From positions 1-64,000 of the forward strand of contig CAZUCO010000001.1 in NCBI GenBank assembly GCA_964619585.1: a stretch of DNA of 64,000 bases, written 5' to 3'. Source of the DNA: JASLCR01 sp964619585. GTDB lineage: Bacteria; Patescibacteriota; Saccharimonadia; Saccharimonadales; Saccharimonadaceae. The notes below the pieces were generated by a model. That model saw only the letters and a program-made list of their open reading frames with translations, did no database searches and was not told where the DNA came from. Positions 9,230-18,077 of this stretch are shown here, in pieces. The translations under genes and the position numbers were made by a program. Each line of letters begins with the position of its first letter. Within the stretch, counting starts at the first letter, position 1.

Positions 9230-9892
9230 ATGGACCTGACCGACTCGCACCTTTGGCATGTGCCCGACCACTTGCGAGCCAGATATTCGTGGCTTGAGGT
9301 ACGCAATGCCGCTGCCGTACTTTCGGCGTCGAACCCCCAGGGTTTCGCCGATATCCTAACTGTTCTCGACGCGTTCGAACTTGAGGCGTCTGACCTCACG
9401 ACGCCCGGCGGCAACCGGGGATCTATAGCCATTCGACTGGACGGTGCTTTCGCAGACCTGGGGTGGGTTCCTGTCCGCATCAATACGGAATTTACGCTGA
9501 CCGGTGTAGTGAAGGCTGGTCGATTTCACGGCCAACAGGTGATCGAATCGTCGGTTAGCAGTGTGGGATTCGAGGTCGACAACTTCAATGGCAGGGTCGC
9601 CGTGGACGTTGAATGGCGAGCCAAGGATGGCAACCTCGATCGAGACTTCAGCGCGTATCGAGCACTCTACGACGCAGGGATTATCGACGGTGCCGTGATA
9701 ATCACGAGGGATCATTACGGCATTCTTGACCTGTGTCGCGAGGACTTGGGTGACATGGATGCTCACAAGCGGTTGAGCACGACAACCACAACGAACACTC
9801 GTGCGGCTCGCCCCAGGCTCACGCGCGGTGACGCGGGCGGATGCCCGGTGCTGGTGGTGGGCATCGGTCGGGAGACCTGGAACGGTCGCTAG
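9230..9892 (+). CDS. BglII-type (RE_BglII) type II restriction endonuclease
   Basis: A 220-residue protein whose middle part matches the BglII/BstYI endonuclease family: RINTEFTLTGVVKAGRFHG (83-101), then FEVDNFNGRVAVDVEWRAK (114-132) and RDFSAYRALYDAGIIDGAVI (138-157). Family enzymes cut at or near AGATCT or RGATCY. Likely active-site residues are D117, E128 and K132, a PD-(D/E)xK-like arrangement. The last 40 residues are threonine/arginine-rich and may be a lineage-specific tail. It is directly upstream of an MT-A70 methyltransferase, the natural partner of a type II restriction system. Confidence 0.78.
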   Translation: MDLTDSHLWHVPDHLRARYSWLEVRNAAAVLSASNPQGFADILTVLDAFELEASDLTTPGGNRGSIAIRLDGAFADLGWVPVRINTEFTLTGVVKAGRFHGQQVIESSVSSVGFEVDNFNGRVAVDVEWRAKDGNLDRDFSAYRALYDAGIIDGAVIITRDHYGILDLCREDLGDMDAHKRLSTTTTTNTRAARPRLTRGDAGGCPVLVVGIGRETWNGR

Positions 9893-9937
9893 ACCCTCGA
9901 GTGGCTGGAGAGCAAGCGCAACACGCGGGTGGAATTG

Positions 9938-9968
9938 GATCTTTTGAAAGATCTGTTTCCGGTAGGGT
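9938..9968 (+). promoter_or_regulatory. Palindrome and promoter of the MT-A70 methyltransferase gene
   Basis: The bases 9938-9953 form a perfect palindrome, GATCTTT-TG-AAAGATC. It overlaps a GGATCT site (9937-9942) and an AGATCT site (9949-9954), the sort of sites recognised by BglII/BstYI enzymes. A TAGGGT -10-like box at 9963-9968 lies 8 bases before a GTG at 9977. The palindrome covers the expected -35 region. That methylation or a repressor acts here is inference. Confidence 0.5.
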
Positions 9969-9976
9969 CTCGACTC

Positions 9977-10822
9977 GTGACTATCTCCCCCGCTGCACCG
10001 CCGCTGAGGCCCGACCGCGACCCGGTTCCGCTCCCCGAGACTCCGGGCGGCTTCAAGACCGTCCTAGCGGACCCTCCCTGGCGCTTCACGAATCGGACAG
10101 GCAAGGTCGCACCGGAGCACCGCCGGCTTGATCGCTACTCGACCATGACGCTTGACGACATCAAGGCGATCCCAGTGTCCACGGTAGTCGCCAAGGACGC
10201 TCACTTGTACCTTTGGGTTCCCAACGCGCTGTTACCCGACGGGATGGCGGTCATGGAGGCCTGGGGCTTTCGGTACGTCTCCAACATCGTTTGGGCCAAG
10301 CGACGCAAGGACGGCGGGCCCGACGGCCGCGGCGTTGGCTTCTACTTCCGCAACGTCACTGAGCTCATCCTGTTTGGGGTGCGGGGATCGATGCGCACGC
10401 TGAGCCCCGCACGGAGCCAGGTCAACATGATCGAGACCCGCAAGCGGGAGCACTCTCGCAAGCCGGACGAGCAATACGACCTCATCGAGGAATGCTCGCC
10501 TGGGCCGCACCTCGAGATGTTCGCTCGGCATGCACGCGATGGGTGGACGGTCTGGGGCGACGAGTCGGCAGACGACGTGAACCCCCGTGGTCAAGTCCAT
10601 CGTGGATATGCCGGCGGTCCCATCTTGGCTCCCGTTCTTGAGCCGCACGAGCGACTGCAGCCCACTACCCAAGTAACCCTCGGAGCGTCGCTGCGTGCTG
10701 AGTACGAGCGAGGGACGAGCATCCGCGATCTGATGGCGCAGACCGGCTATTCGCATTCGCGGATACGCAAGTTGCTCCTCGATTCCGGGACGGTTCTTCG
10801 AGAACGAGGGCGGCACACCTGA
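9977..10822 (+). CDS. MT-A70 family DNA adenine methyltransferase
   Basis: An N6-adenine methyltransferase of the MT-A70 family, the probable protective partner of the BglII-type nuclease just upstream. The catalytic motif DPPW is at residues 32-35, followed by LYLWVPNALLPDGMAVMEAW and NIVWAKRRKDGG. The GTG at 9977 is preferred because a -10-like box lies just before it; the frame is also open from a GTG at 9929. After about residue 230 there is an extra helix-turn-helix (EYERGTSIRDLMAQTGYSHS), resembling modules in the nearby recombinase tail. Target sequence not deducible, though AGATCT-like sites at its own promoter are suggestive. Confidence 0.82.
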   Translation: MTISPAAPPLRPDRDPVPLPETPGGFKTVLADPPWRFTNRTGKVAPEHRRLDRYSTMTLDDIKAIPVSTVVAKDAHLYLWVPNALLPDGMAVMEAWGFRYVSNIVWAKRRKDGGPDGRGVGFYFRNVTELILFGVRGSMRTLSPARSQVNMIETRKREHSRKPDEQYDLIEECSPGPHLEMFARHARDGWTVWGDESADDVNPRGQVHRGYAGGPILAPVLEPHERLQPTTQVTLGASLRAEYERGTSIRDLMAQTGYSHSRIRKLLLDSGTVLRERGRHT

Positions 10823-10856
10823 GAAATCGCTGCGTTATGCGGCAGACTCACGTCTC

Positions 10857-12641
10857 GTGAGTCCTATGCGAAGCCTTGGCGAGATCTCGTTCACGAAGTT
10901 CACCTCTCCGGAGGCCACTGTGGAGGTGTTGAGCGAGATCGAACCTGGACAGACGACGGGAGCGAAGGTCGAGGCTGCTCTTGCCGCCAAGGGACAACCG
11001 TCGCCGCTGTGGAACGACCTGCTGGCTTACGACCCACCCTTGGCCAACGCGCGGACCGCAGCGGGCTCTCAGGTAGCTGTTGACAACGAACTCCTACGGG
11101 CGGCGCGTGATGGTCGTCCAGACCGCTACCTCTTGTTGTGGGTGGCTCTGATTCTGGCGGATTCCCGCCTCGATGAGATCGTGCGCGACGTGTTGGCCGA
11201 CTCGAACGGTCATCTCAAGCCTGCAGAGATAAACGGCCCTAGGCTACGAGCGGTTCTCGACGCTCGTGCGGAACAGAGCGATGAGGGCCTACCCAACGGC
11301 CCGAAGGCGACATCGAACGTTCTGAGCCTGCTTGAGCGCTGTCGCCTCATTGAGCCGGTGAAGCACGGCGGCACGATTGTCGGCATTGATCACACGCTCC
11401 CGACTCGGCACGCCGTACGCGGAACTGTCGTCCTCGTTCGTGAGCGTCTCGCCGACCAGGGTTTCCGGGCGGTCGAGGGACGAGAGCTCGAACTTGCTCT
11501 CAGCGTCGGCGCAAACGCGTGGCTGAATCTGAGCGCCGAAGAGTTCCGAGCGGCCTACAACGAGATCGACACGACGAAGCGGAGTCAGAGCAGCCGCGAA
11601 GCCGTGCCGGATGACCTCGTCGTGCTTGCTGCGCAGCTAAGGCGGAAGGGGCAAGTTGTGCTGCAAGGTCCGCCGGGTTCCGGAAAGACGCACGTCGCGA
11701 AGCAGTACATCACCTGGGCTACTGCTAATCGTACCGATGAGAGCCGCCTTCAATCGCTCATTGACGACCTCCCTGCAAACGAGCGGAATGTTGTGGGGAT
11801 CGCGTCAGAGGTTCAGCGACGCGGACTCGTGGGTCTTTGGGACATCGTGCAGTTCCATCCCGGTTACGACTACACAGACTTCGTGCGGGCACTCGTCGCG
11901 AAGCCTCACGGTGAAGGGGTGACGTTTGTGCCGGAGCATCGCATCCTGAGCCTCATTTCCGCAGTTGGTCTCGAGCTCAAAGATCGTGGCTACGACATCG
12001 AACTGGCCCTCATCCTTGACGAACTCAATCGTGGAGACATCCCCAACATTTTCGGCGAGCTCCTCTACGGGCTCGAGTACCGGGACCACGCCATTGCGAC
12101 GCCCTATGCGGTTGACGGCAGCGGTTCCCTGACGATCCCCTCAAACCTGCGAGTGCTGGGAACCATGAACACTGCTGACCGCAGTATCGCCGTCATCGAC
12201 TACGCGCTGCGTCGCCGTTTCGTCTTCCTCGACGTTGCGTCGACGTCAGCTCCTATCCACGGTTTTGCTTTCGACGAACCGATGACAAAGTCGGCCGCTC
12301 TCCACCTCTACGGCGCTACCGCTGAGGCACTAGGCGAGGCTCCATCCGGGCTTCAGGTGGGCCCCTCCTACTTCATGGCCGAGTCCGACGGTACTGATTC
12401 AAGTCTGAACGTTCTAGCGGCACGCTATGTGTACGAGGTGCTACCGCTTCTAGCTGAGTACGAGATGGAGGGAGAGATCGACCCAGACACCGTGGCGGGA
12501 CTGCGGCAGTCGCTTGGGTTGTCGGAGAACGCGACTCAGCTCGATAACGCCGCCCAACTGCTCACGTACTTGCGCTCGGAGCCATGGATCGCGAGCCAGG
12601 ATGGTGAGGCTGCAGGCTCTCCGGACGTAGGAAAGCCGTGA
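10857..12641 (+). CDS. mcrB: McrB-type GTPase of a McrBC restriction system
   Basis: A 594-residue AAA+ protein. The first 260 residues are a variable domain that in McrB recognises modified DNA. The motor domain shows Walker A GPPGSGKT (271-278), Walker B with the McrB signature LILDELNRGDIPNIFGELL (from 385) and sensor MNTADRS (437-443). McrB hexamers hydrolyse GTP and drive the McrC nuclease to cut DNA carrying modified cytosines or other foreign marks. The GTG start lies 34 bases after the methyltransferase gene; the stop overlaps the mcrC start by 4 bases, so the pair is coupled. Confidence 0.88.
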   Translation: MSPMRSLGEISFTKFTSPEATVEVLSEIEPGQTTGAKVEAALAAKGQPSPLWNDLLAYDPPLANARTAAGSQVAVDNELLRAARDGRPDRYLLLWVALILADSRLDEIVRDVLADSNGHLKPAEINGPRLRAVLDARAEQSDEGLPNGPKATSNVLSLLERCRLIEPVKHGGTIVGIDHTLPTRHAVRGTVVLVRERLADQGFRAVEGRELELALSVGANAWLNLSAEEFRAAYNEIDTTKRSQSSREAVPDDLVVLAAQLRRKGQVVLQGPPGSGKTHVAKQYITWATANRTDESRLQSLIDDLPANERNVVGIASEVQRRGLVGLWDIVQFHPGYDYTDFVRALVAKPHGEGVTFVPEHRILSLISAVGLELKDRGYDIELALILDELNRGDIPNIFGELLYGLEYRDHAIATPYAVDGSGSLTIPSNLRVLGTMNTADRSIAVIDYALRRRFVFLDVASTSAPIHGFAFDEPMTKSAALHLYGATAEALGEAPSGLQVGPSYFMAESDGTDSSLNVLAARYVYEVLPLLAEYEMEGEIDPDTVAGLRQSLGLSENATQLDNAAQLLTYLRSEPWIASQDGEAAGSPDVGKP

Positions 12642-13984
12642 CTCTTATCGACGTCCGAGAACACGGCCGCGTCGCTGTTTCCGAGGAGCTCGTGGCCGCC
12701 GTACCCTTCGAGTTCTGGAGGAGTACGGATTGTCAGGTTGCGAGGGGACCGTCCGACACGACTTGGACGTTGACGGCTGGCAGCAGCGTGGGCATCGCCC
12801 GAACCCGCACCCCCTCCGGCGAAGTTACCTTGCAGGTTCGGCCCAAGCTCGATTCAGCGGACGTCTTCTTCCTGTCTGACTACGCCTACGGCCAGCGACA
12901 CGAATCCCTGCGGCTGCTCGCCTACGACGACGTTGACCTTGAGGCTGTACTACGGGACCCAACAGCATGCCTTCTGGTATGGCACGCAACGACGATCAGG
13001 AGATTCGCTGCACGCTGGCTTAGACGCGACTACCAGACGCGCACGCAGGTCCTCGACGGTAAGGTCAAGGGAAAGATCCTCATCAGCCGGTATGTGGGCG
13101 GACACCTTGCAGTTGGAGACGCAGCTCGAATCCCGTGCAAGGTTCAGGAACGTACGCAAGACACGCCCAACAACCGGCTCCTCAAAGCCGGACTCCGCTA
13201 CGTGGCCTCGATCAGCTACAACCTGCCCGTCCCGGCTGCCCGCAACGCAGTACTCCGCGAGGTCAATGCGACGTTGCCCCTGTTCGCTCAAGTCAGCGAC
13301 ATTCGAGTATCCCCGAAGGACGTCAGGGCGACGTCTACCAAAGGGCCACAGCGGCACTACGCCGCCGTGCTACAAGCGACTATCGGCCTACTCCAGAACC
13401 GATTGATGGGCGACGAGGTGGGCAGGGACTTGGCGACCTCAGCCTTCATGTGGCGTATGCCGATCCTCTTCCAAGAAGCGCTCCGCGGCATCCTTGATTC
13501 CGTTCCTGGGTTGGTCTTGGAAAGCCGAATGACTGGCACGGCGCGCATCTACGACGCCGCCGGGGTGCGGCGGCAGTCATCGAAAGTCGACCCCGATCTC
13601 GTTCTCCGTCTAGGCGACGGTCGGACTCTCCTGATCGACACCAAGTACAAGGACGCACTGCCAGCCGGTCAGAAGCCGCCTCAAGCGTCCGCCGAGATCA
13701 CGGCTGTTACGGACAGGCATCGCATTAGAATCTCGCGCTCAGACATTTACCAGGCCGTGGCCTATTCGCGCCACGAAAGGTGGCCGGATGCGCGTGCCGC
13801 GCTGCTTTACCCGTTGGTGCTCGCTCCACAGGAGGACGTGCCGGCGCCGATGCAACTACGCGGCTTCGGCGACCCAGTCTCACTGATGTTCGTTGACATT
13901 GGACGACACGCCAGGACCAATCTCCCAGCCTTCATCGCTCATCTCCGCGGAGCCGCTGGCGTCGAAGACGCCAGTCGCGAGTGA
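12638..13984 (+). CDS. mcrC: McrC nuclease subunit of a McrBC restriction system
   Basis: A 448-residue McrC/5-methylcytosine restriction subunit. The N-terminal part carries the family features (QVRPKLDSADVFFLSDYAYG, and the long central helical domain). The C-terminal PD-(D/E)xK nuclease core is visible as DPDLVLRL (D318/D320), then LLIDTKYK with D334 and K336. It starts at a GTG overlapping the mcrB stop (GTGA), so both are made in linked amounts. With McrB it forms a modification-dependent endonuclease against phage DNA. Confidence 0.88.
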   Translation: MTLIDVREHGRVAVSEELVAAVPFEFWRSTDCQVARGPSDTTWTLTAGSSVGIARTRTPSGEVTLQVRPKLDSADVFFLSDYAYGQRHESLRLLAYDDVDLEAVLRDPTACLLVWHATTIRRFAARWLRRDYQTRTQVLDGKVKGKILISRYVGGHLAVGDAARIPCKVQERTQDTPNNRLLKAGLRYVASISYNLPVPAARNAVLREVNATLPLFAQVSDIRVSPKDVRATSTKGPQRHYAAVLQATIGLLQNRLMGDEVGRDLATSAFMWRMPILFQEALRGILDSVPGLVLESRMTGTARIYDAAGVRRQSSKVDPDLVLRLGDGRTLLIDTKYKDALPAGQKPPQASAEITAVTDRHRIRISRSDIYQAVAYSRHERWPDARAALLYPLVLAPQEDVPAPMQLRGFGDPVSLMFVDIGRHARTNLPAFIAHLRGAAGVEDASRE

Positions 13985-13986
13985 TG

Positions 13987-13992
13987 TATAAT
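13987..13992 (+). promoter_or_regulatory. -10 box of the isochorismatase-family gene
   Basis: A perfect TATAAT, preceded by TGATG, lies immediately behind the mcrC stop. The ATG at 14000 begins 7 bases after it, so the transcript would start at the start codon. This favours 14000 over the ATG at 13991, which overlaps the box itself. Confidence 0.6.
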
Positions 13993-13999
13993 GCAAACT

Positions 14000-14536
14000 A
14001 TGACCGCCAACTGGCTCATCGTCGTGGACATGCAAAACGGCTTTGTGAATCACAAGTCTGGACACATTGTTCAGGCGGTATCGGAATTTGTCCGGTCGTG
14101 GAACGGTGCAGGTGGTCGCGTTCTCGCAACTCGGTTCTTGAATCAGGAGGGATCGCAGTGGGAACGACTGATCCACTGGCGTCGACTTCGCGAATCTCCT
14201 GAGACCGACCTTGAACCTCGCATCCTTGATGCAGTCGCTGCCTCAGAGAGAAACGTCGTTATCGACAAGACCTCTTACACGTCATTGACGCCGGAGGCCA
14301 GGTCGCTGATGCAGCTGGCGCCGGCTGAAGAAGTCCTCATCTGTGGAATTGCAACCGATGGATGTGTTCTCAAAACGGCCGTAGACCTGTTTGAGTCGGG
14401 ATACACGCCGGTCGTCGTTAGTGACCTCGTTTCCAGCCACGCCGGGCAAGAGATCCACGAAGCGGGTTTAAAGCTGATCGCACGATTCGTCGGGGCAGAT
14501 CAGCTTAGACGCTCTGCGGACCTAAACGTCCTCTAG
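14000..14536 (+). CDS. Isochorismatase-family cysteine hydrolase
   Basis: A 178-residue hydrolase of the isochorismatase/nicotinamidase fold. The catalytic triad is visible: Asp in WLIVVDMQNGF, Lys in VIDKTSYTSL and Cys in ICGIATDGCVLKTA. The conserved cis-peptide region (GIATDGC) is intact. Family members hydrolyse amides or vinyl ethers (nicotinamide, isochorismate, ureas); the substrate here is unknown. The start at 14000 follows a TATAAT by 7 bases. It is followed after 15 bases by a two-helix membrane protein, so the two may act together, possibly as an extra part of the defence cluster. Confidence 0.8.
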   Translation: MTANWLIVVDMQNGFVNHKSGHIVQAVSEFVRSWNGAGGRVLATRFLNQEGSQWERLIHWRRLRESPETDLEPRILDAVAASERNVVIDKTSYTSLTPEARSLMQLAPAEEVLICGIATDGCVLKTAVDLFESGYTPVVVSDLVSSHAGQEIHEAGLKLIARFVGADQLRRSADLNVL

Positions 14537-14551
14537 CAAGTTCGTGCGCAG

Positions 14552-15769
14552 ATGTGGCGGCCAAGTTCTTTTCCTGCCGGATTTTGGAATTCCGGCCAGA
14601 GAGCGCGCGGCGGCGGATCTGATGGCACCACGCAACGTACCTCTATCACTCCGTTCGACCTGGGCGGCGCGCTAGAGCCCGAGACTGAGCGCGAACTCTT
14701 CGCCCTCGGCTTCAGGGAGTTCCCCGGCTACTCATCGCTTAGGAACGCGCCAGCGGCCGCACGGGCATACGCGTCGCCCACGGGGGTCACCCTCGTGGTC
14801 GCCGACGACGGCTTCGGGGCGCTGGTTGATCGCGGCAAACCGAAGGTTTGTGCGCTTAGGGACCATATGCAGGTTGCGGATGTCGTGCTCGAGCGCGATC
14901 TCTATCACCGGGAACTCCTGGATGGAACTCATAGCCACTGCGCGGTCATTTCGCGTCTCATTGACAGCAATCGAGGAAGGATGGTTGCCCCGCGGCGCGT
15001 GCTGTGGACGCCCTTTCCGTACACCCTTAGCTACTACCACTTTGCTCGGCCGGCTCATGAAGTCGTCGTCACGCCGAATTGTCAACGCGGCTTGTTGGCA
15101 ATCCTGGAGCCGTCGCAGGTCCGCGGTGGCGACCCGCGCAGAGATCCTCACGCTCGGACGGCATGCGTCAAGCGGATCGGCAGTCTTGATCTCGAGAACC
15201 TGAGCAGGTTTTCGCCCCTGGATATACGAGCGGACTCGACCGCGTATGCATCGTGGGCCGGCCTAGTCCTGTTCACGACAGACGAAAGTTCAGTCAAAAA
15301 CTACGAGATTCTTGAAGTGCGCCTGCAACTCGCGTGGGCTCGAGCGCACTTTGTGCGGCTTTGGGCAGAGAGGGAGATGGAGTCATCCAATCAAGACCTT
15401 CGGGCTCTTAGTCAAGTGTTGGACGACATTGCACCCATCGTACGTCGGTCGAGGCGCCTATTGGGAGCTAGTGTGTCGAGCCGTGATCAGCAAATATTTG
15501 ACAGGATCGTGCACACGAGCGAACTTGAGCGCGAGATCAGGTCAGCAGATGAGGCAGTTAGCGACCTCGAATTGGCTATTAATAGGAAGTCGCTCGCGAA
15601 GAGGAGGCAGACCGATTTCGTCCTTGAGTGCCTTCTTCTGCTTTTGGCGGGCACTCAAGCGATTCCCCTCCTGTTCCAGACGCCGCTAGCGACACTCTCC
15701 GAGAAGTGGGTGACACTGCCGGTCTTGATGTTTGTAGTCTTCGTAATTTGGAGATTCAGGAGTCGATGA
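14552..15769 (+). CDS. Coiled-coil protein with two C-terminal membrane helices
   Basis: A 405-residue protein of unknown family. Residues 1-270 form a soluble mixed alpha/beta region. Residues about 275-360 are strongly helical (ILEVRLQLAWARAHFVRLW and later SELEREIRSADEAVSDLELA), consistent with a coiled coil. Two hydrophobic helices follow, about 358-378 and 386-402, then a basic end. The order soluble domain, long helices and terminal helix pair is like CorA-type channels, but I see no GMN motif, so homology is not claimed. Located 15 bases after a cysteine hydrolase gene and behind mcrBC; a membrane effector role is a guess. Confidence 0.6.
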   Translation: MWRPSSFPAGFWNSGQRARGGGSDGTTQRTSITPFDLGGALEPETERELFALGFREFPGYSSLRNAPAAARAYASPTGVTLVVADDGFGALVDRGKPKVCALRDHMQVADVVLERDLYHRELLDGTHSHCAVISRLIDSNRGRMVAPRRVLWTPFPYTLSYYHFARPAHEVVVTPNCQRGLLAILEPSQVRGGDPRRDPHARTACVKRIGSLDLENLSRFSPLDIRADSTAYASWAGLVLFTTDESSVKNYEILEVRLQLAWARAHFVRLWAEREMESSNQDLRALSQVLDDIAPIVRRSRRLLGASVSSRDQQIFDRIVHTSELEREIRSADEAVSDLELAINRKSLAKRRQTDFVLECLLLLLAGTQAIPLLFQTPLATLSEKWVTLPVLMFVVFVIWRFRSR

Positions 15770-15824
15770 GTGCCCGAGTTTTCCGAGGTCCATTGTGAAC
15801 GACTCGTTCGTGGCGCCGCGGGCG

Positions 15825-17921
15825 TTAACGCTCATGTCGCCCGCGGATCCTGACTCCGCGCGCGGTGAGCACTCTGTTGATCGTCGTTGCTCCGGTCCCG
15901 AGCGCGTCGGCGACCCGGGCAAGGGATTGGCCTGCTTCGTAGCGTCGTACAGCCTCGTCGACCTGCGCAGCAGTCAGGGTCTGGCGCCGTTTGGGCACAC
16001 CGTGCTCCTCGAGGATCTTCAGGACGGAGGCCTTGGCGATCTGGTGCTTCGTCGCGATGTCAGTGCAGTGCGCGCCGGCCTTGTACTCCGCAACGATCGA
16101 TGCGATCTCGGCTGGCGTGAGCCGCAGCTGCAGCAGCTTGGGGCGCTGCTCCGCCTTGCTGCGGGGCTCCGTGGGCTGCACGGTGGCTGCCACGTTCGAA
16201 AGCCGCCGCCAACGGCGAACCAGGTCGTTGCGGTGGGAGTGGCGGTAGGCGAGGGCTACCAATGCCTCCCTACTCCCACCAACGCCCTCCGGGGCAAGGG
16301 GGAGTAGGGAGGTTTCTTTATTGCTGGTTCTGCGCCGCACGTGAACGAGTTCTTCGATGACGTCGCTGACGTCGCCGTGGGTAACGTCGCCGCGCTCGTC
16401 GATGAACAGGCGGCGGAAGACGCTTTGGCTGACCTGCCTCCTGACTTCTCCATCGCCAGCGAAGTAGAGATCCCCAACGTTGGTCATCGTTCGAGCAGCC
16501 GACCTGACGACCAACAGCCCTACGGCAAGGGACGCGTCCTGGGTGTCGAGTTCTTGGTTGATGGCATCTCGTTTGGTGCGGAGTTCGGATAGGCGTACCT
16601 TGATGCGTTCGGTCGGCATCGAATCGTCGAGTGCCAGGTCTAGGAGCCGCTCCTCTTGCTGGTCAAGCTCCTTGAGCTGGCGAGCCAGGTTCCTTCGTAG
16701 GTCTGCGGAGAGTCGCTGCTCGTCCGCAATGGCGCCGTCGAGTTCCTCCTCGAGGGCTGTCACGAAGGCGGTATTGAAGGTCTGGCGTTGGAGCTCATCG
16801 CCGACTGCTCGTTCGACCTGGTCTTCGGGAAGGTAGGGAAGGTCGCAGCCTTCGCGACGCTGGCGCCCGAGGCATTTGTAGTAGGGGTAGAGCGTGCCGT
16901 TCCGGCCTTGGTTGACTGAGAACACGAGACGTGAGAGCCGGCCGTCGCGGAAGCATCGGTCGCAGTAGACAAGGCCCTTCAGCACTGGCCGGTGAACGAT
17001 GTCTCGGCTGCCACCGCGGCTTCGATGCTCGATCACGGCCTGCACCCGCTCGAACATTTGGGGACTGATGAGCGCTTCGTGCTGGCCGTCGTACTCCTCA
17101 CCCATGTACCTCACTCGTCCGGCGTAGTACGGGTTGTTGAGCAGCGCCAGCAGTTGGGTCTTGGAGATGGGCTTAGCCGGACGCTTGGGAGTGGGCCTGG
17201 AAGTGAGGCCCTGCTCGCCCATGGCGGCGCTGAGCCGCTCGAGCGAGTACTCGCCGGTGGCGTAGAGCTCGAAGGCGGTCCTGACGAGCGGGGCGCGCTC
17301 GGGATCGACGCTCACGGTGCGGATCTCGTGGCCCGTCGGGGTGACCTCTCGGCGGTTGAGGTAGCCGAGCGGTGCCCGACCAGGAGTACCGCCACTCTTG
17401 GCCTTCTGCGCGAGGCCCTTCTGTACCTCCTGAGCGAGGTTGCGTGAGTAGAACTCGGCGATCGAGCTCATGATGCCGTGCATGAGCATGCCGCTCGGTG
17501 TCTCGTCGATGTTCTCGGTCACGCTCACCAGCCGGGCGCCGGACTTCCGGATCGCCATGGTGATCTCGACATCGTCGAAGCGGTTGCGGGCCAGCCGGTC
17601 GAGCTTGTGGACGAAGACGTAGTCGACGCGGTTCTCCTGCAGGTACTTCAACAGGTCTTGCAGGCCATCCCTGTCGGCGGTGCGTGCCGACTCGCCCTTG
17701 TCGACGAAGTGGCGTCGGATCCTTGCCCGGAATCCTGATGCTGCTCTGGCCTCGATCGCAGCGCGCTGTGCGGGCAAGGAGAAGCCGTCGGGCTCGCCGC
17801 CTTTGGCGGCCTGATCTTTCGTCGAGACCCGCTCGTACGCGACTGCGTGGACGTGGGGATCGAACTCATCAAGCTCGGTGTCGGGACCGTTCAGGCGGGA
17901 CGGGGTGGTGGGGCGCTTCAC
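15825..17921 (-). CDS. Large serine recombinase (integrase) with long HTH tail
   Basis: A 698-residue large serine recombinase. Catalytic domain: AVAYERVSTKDQ with the nucleophile at S33, and HKLDRLARNR; then the recombinase domain (LNNPYYAGRVRYMGEEYDGQ), a zinc ribbon (CDRC ... C ... C at about 320-360) and coiled coil (about 390-470). Unusually, the last 120 residues add two helix-turn-helix modules (RLTPAEIASIVAEYKAG and RRYEAGQSLARVADALGTGA). Start is a GTG with a strong AGGAGG site 5 bases upstream. Such enzymes integrate and excise elements in one step. It lies 1.5 kb from the tRNA half at 19,472, as expected for an integrase near its att site. Confidence 0.9.
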   Translation of the reverse strand: MKRPTTPSRLNGPDTELDEFDPHVHAVAYERVSTKDQAAKGGEPDGFSLPAQRAAIEARAASGFRARIRRHFVDKGESARTADRDGLQDLLKYLQENRVDYVFVHKLDRLARNRFDDVEITMAIRKSGARLVSVTENIDETPSGMLMHGIMSSIAEFYSRNLAQEVQKGLAQKAKSGGTPGRAPLGYLNRREVTPTGHEIRTVSVDPERAPLVRTAFELYATGEYSLERLSAAMGEQGLTSRPTPKRPAKPISKTQLLALLNNPYYAGRVRYMGEEYDGQHEALISPQMFERVQAVIEHRSRGGSRDIVHRPVLKGLVYCDRCFRDGRLSRLVFSVNQGRNGTLYPYYKCLGRQRREGCDLPYLPEDQVERAVGDELQRQTFNTAFVTALEEELDGAIADEQRLSADLRRNLARQLKELDQQEERLLDLALDDSMPTERIKVRLSELRTKRDAINQELDTQDASLAVGLLVVRSAARTMTNVGDLYFAGDGEVRRQVSQSVFRRLFIDERGDVTHGDVSDVIEELVHVRRRTSNKETSLLPLAPEGVGGSREALVALAYRHSHRNDLVRRWRRLSNVAATVQPTEPRSKAEQRPKLLQLRLTPAEIASIVAEYKAGAHCTDIATKHQIAKASVLKILEEHGVPKRRQTLTAAQVDEAVRRYEAGQSLARVADALGTGATTINRVLTARGVRIRGRHER

Positions 17922-18077
17922 CGATGCCTCCTAGGAGTGAGAGAAGGGGACGCAAAATTGGGCGGCTCGTTGTCGGGTAGTCATAGGTTGCTCCGATCTA
18001 TTGGAGGTCGCTGGCAAATGCGGGTGCGGAAACTTTGCTATTGGCGATAGTTCGTGAATGTGCGAAAATGTATATGT

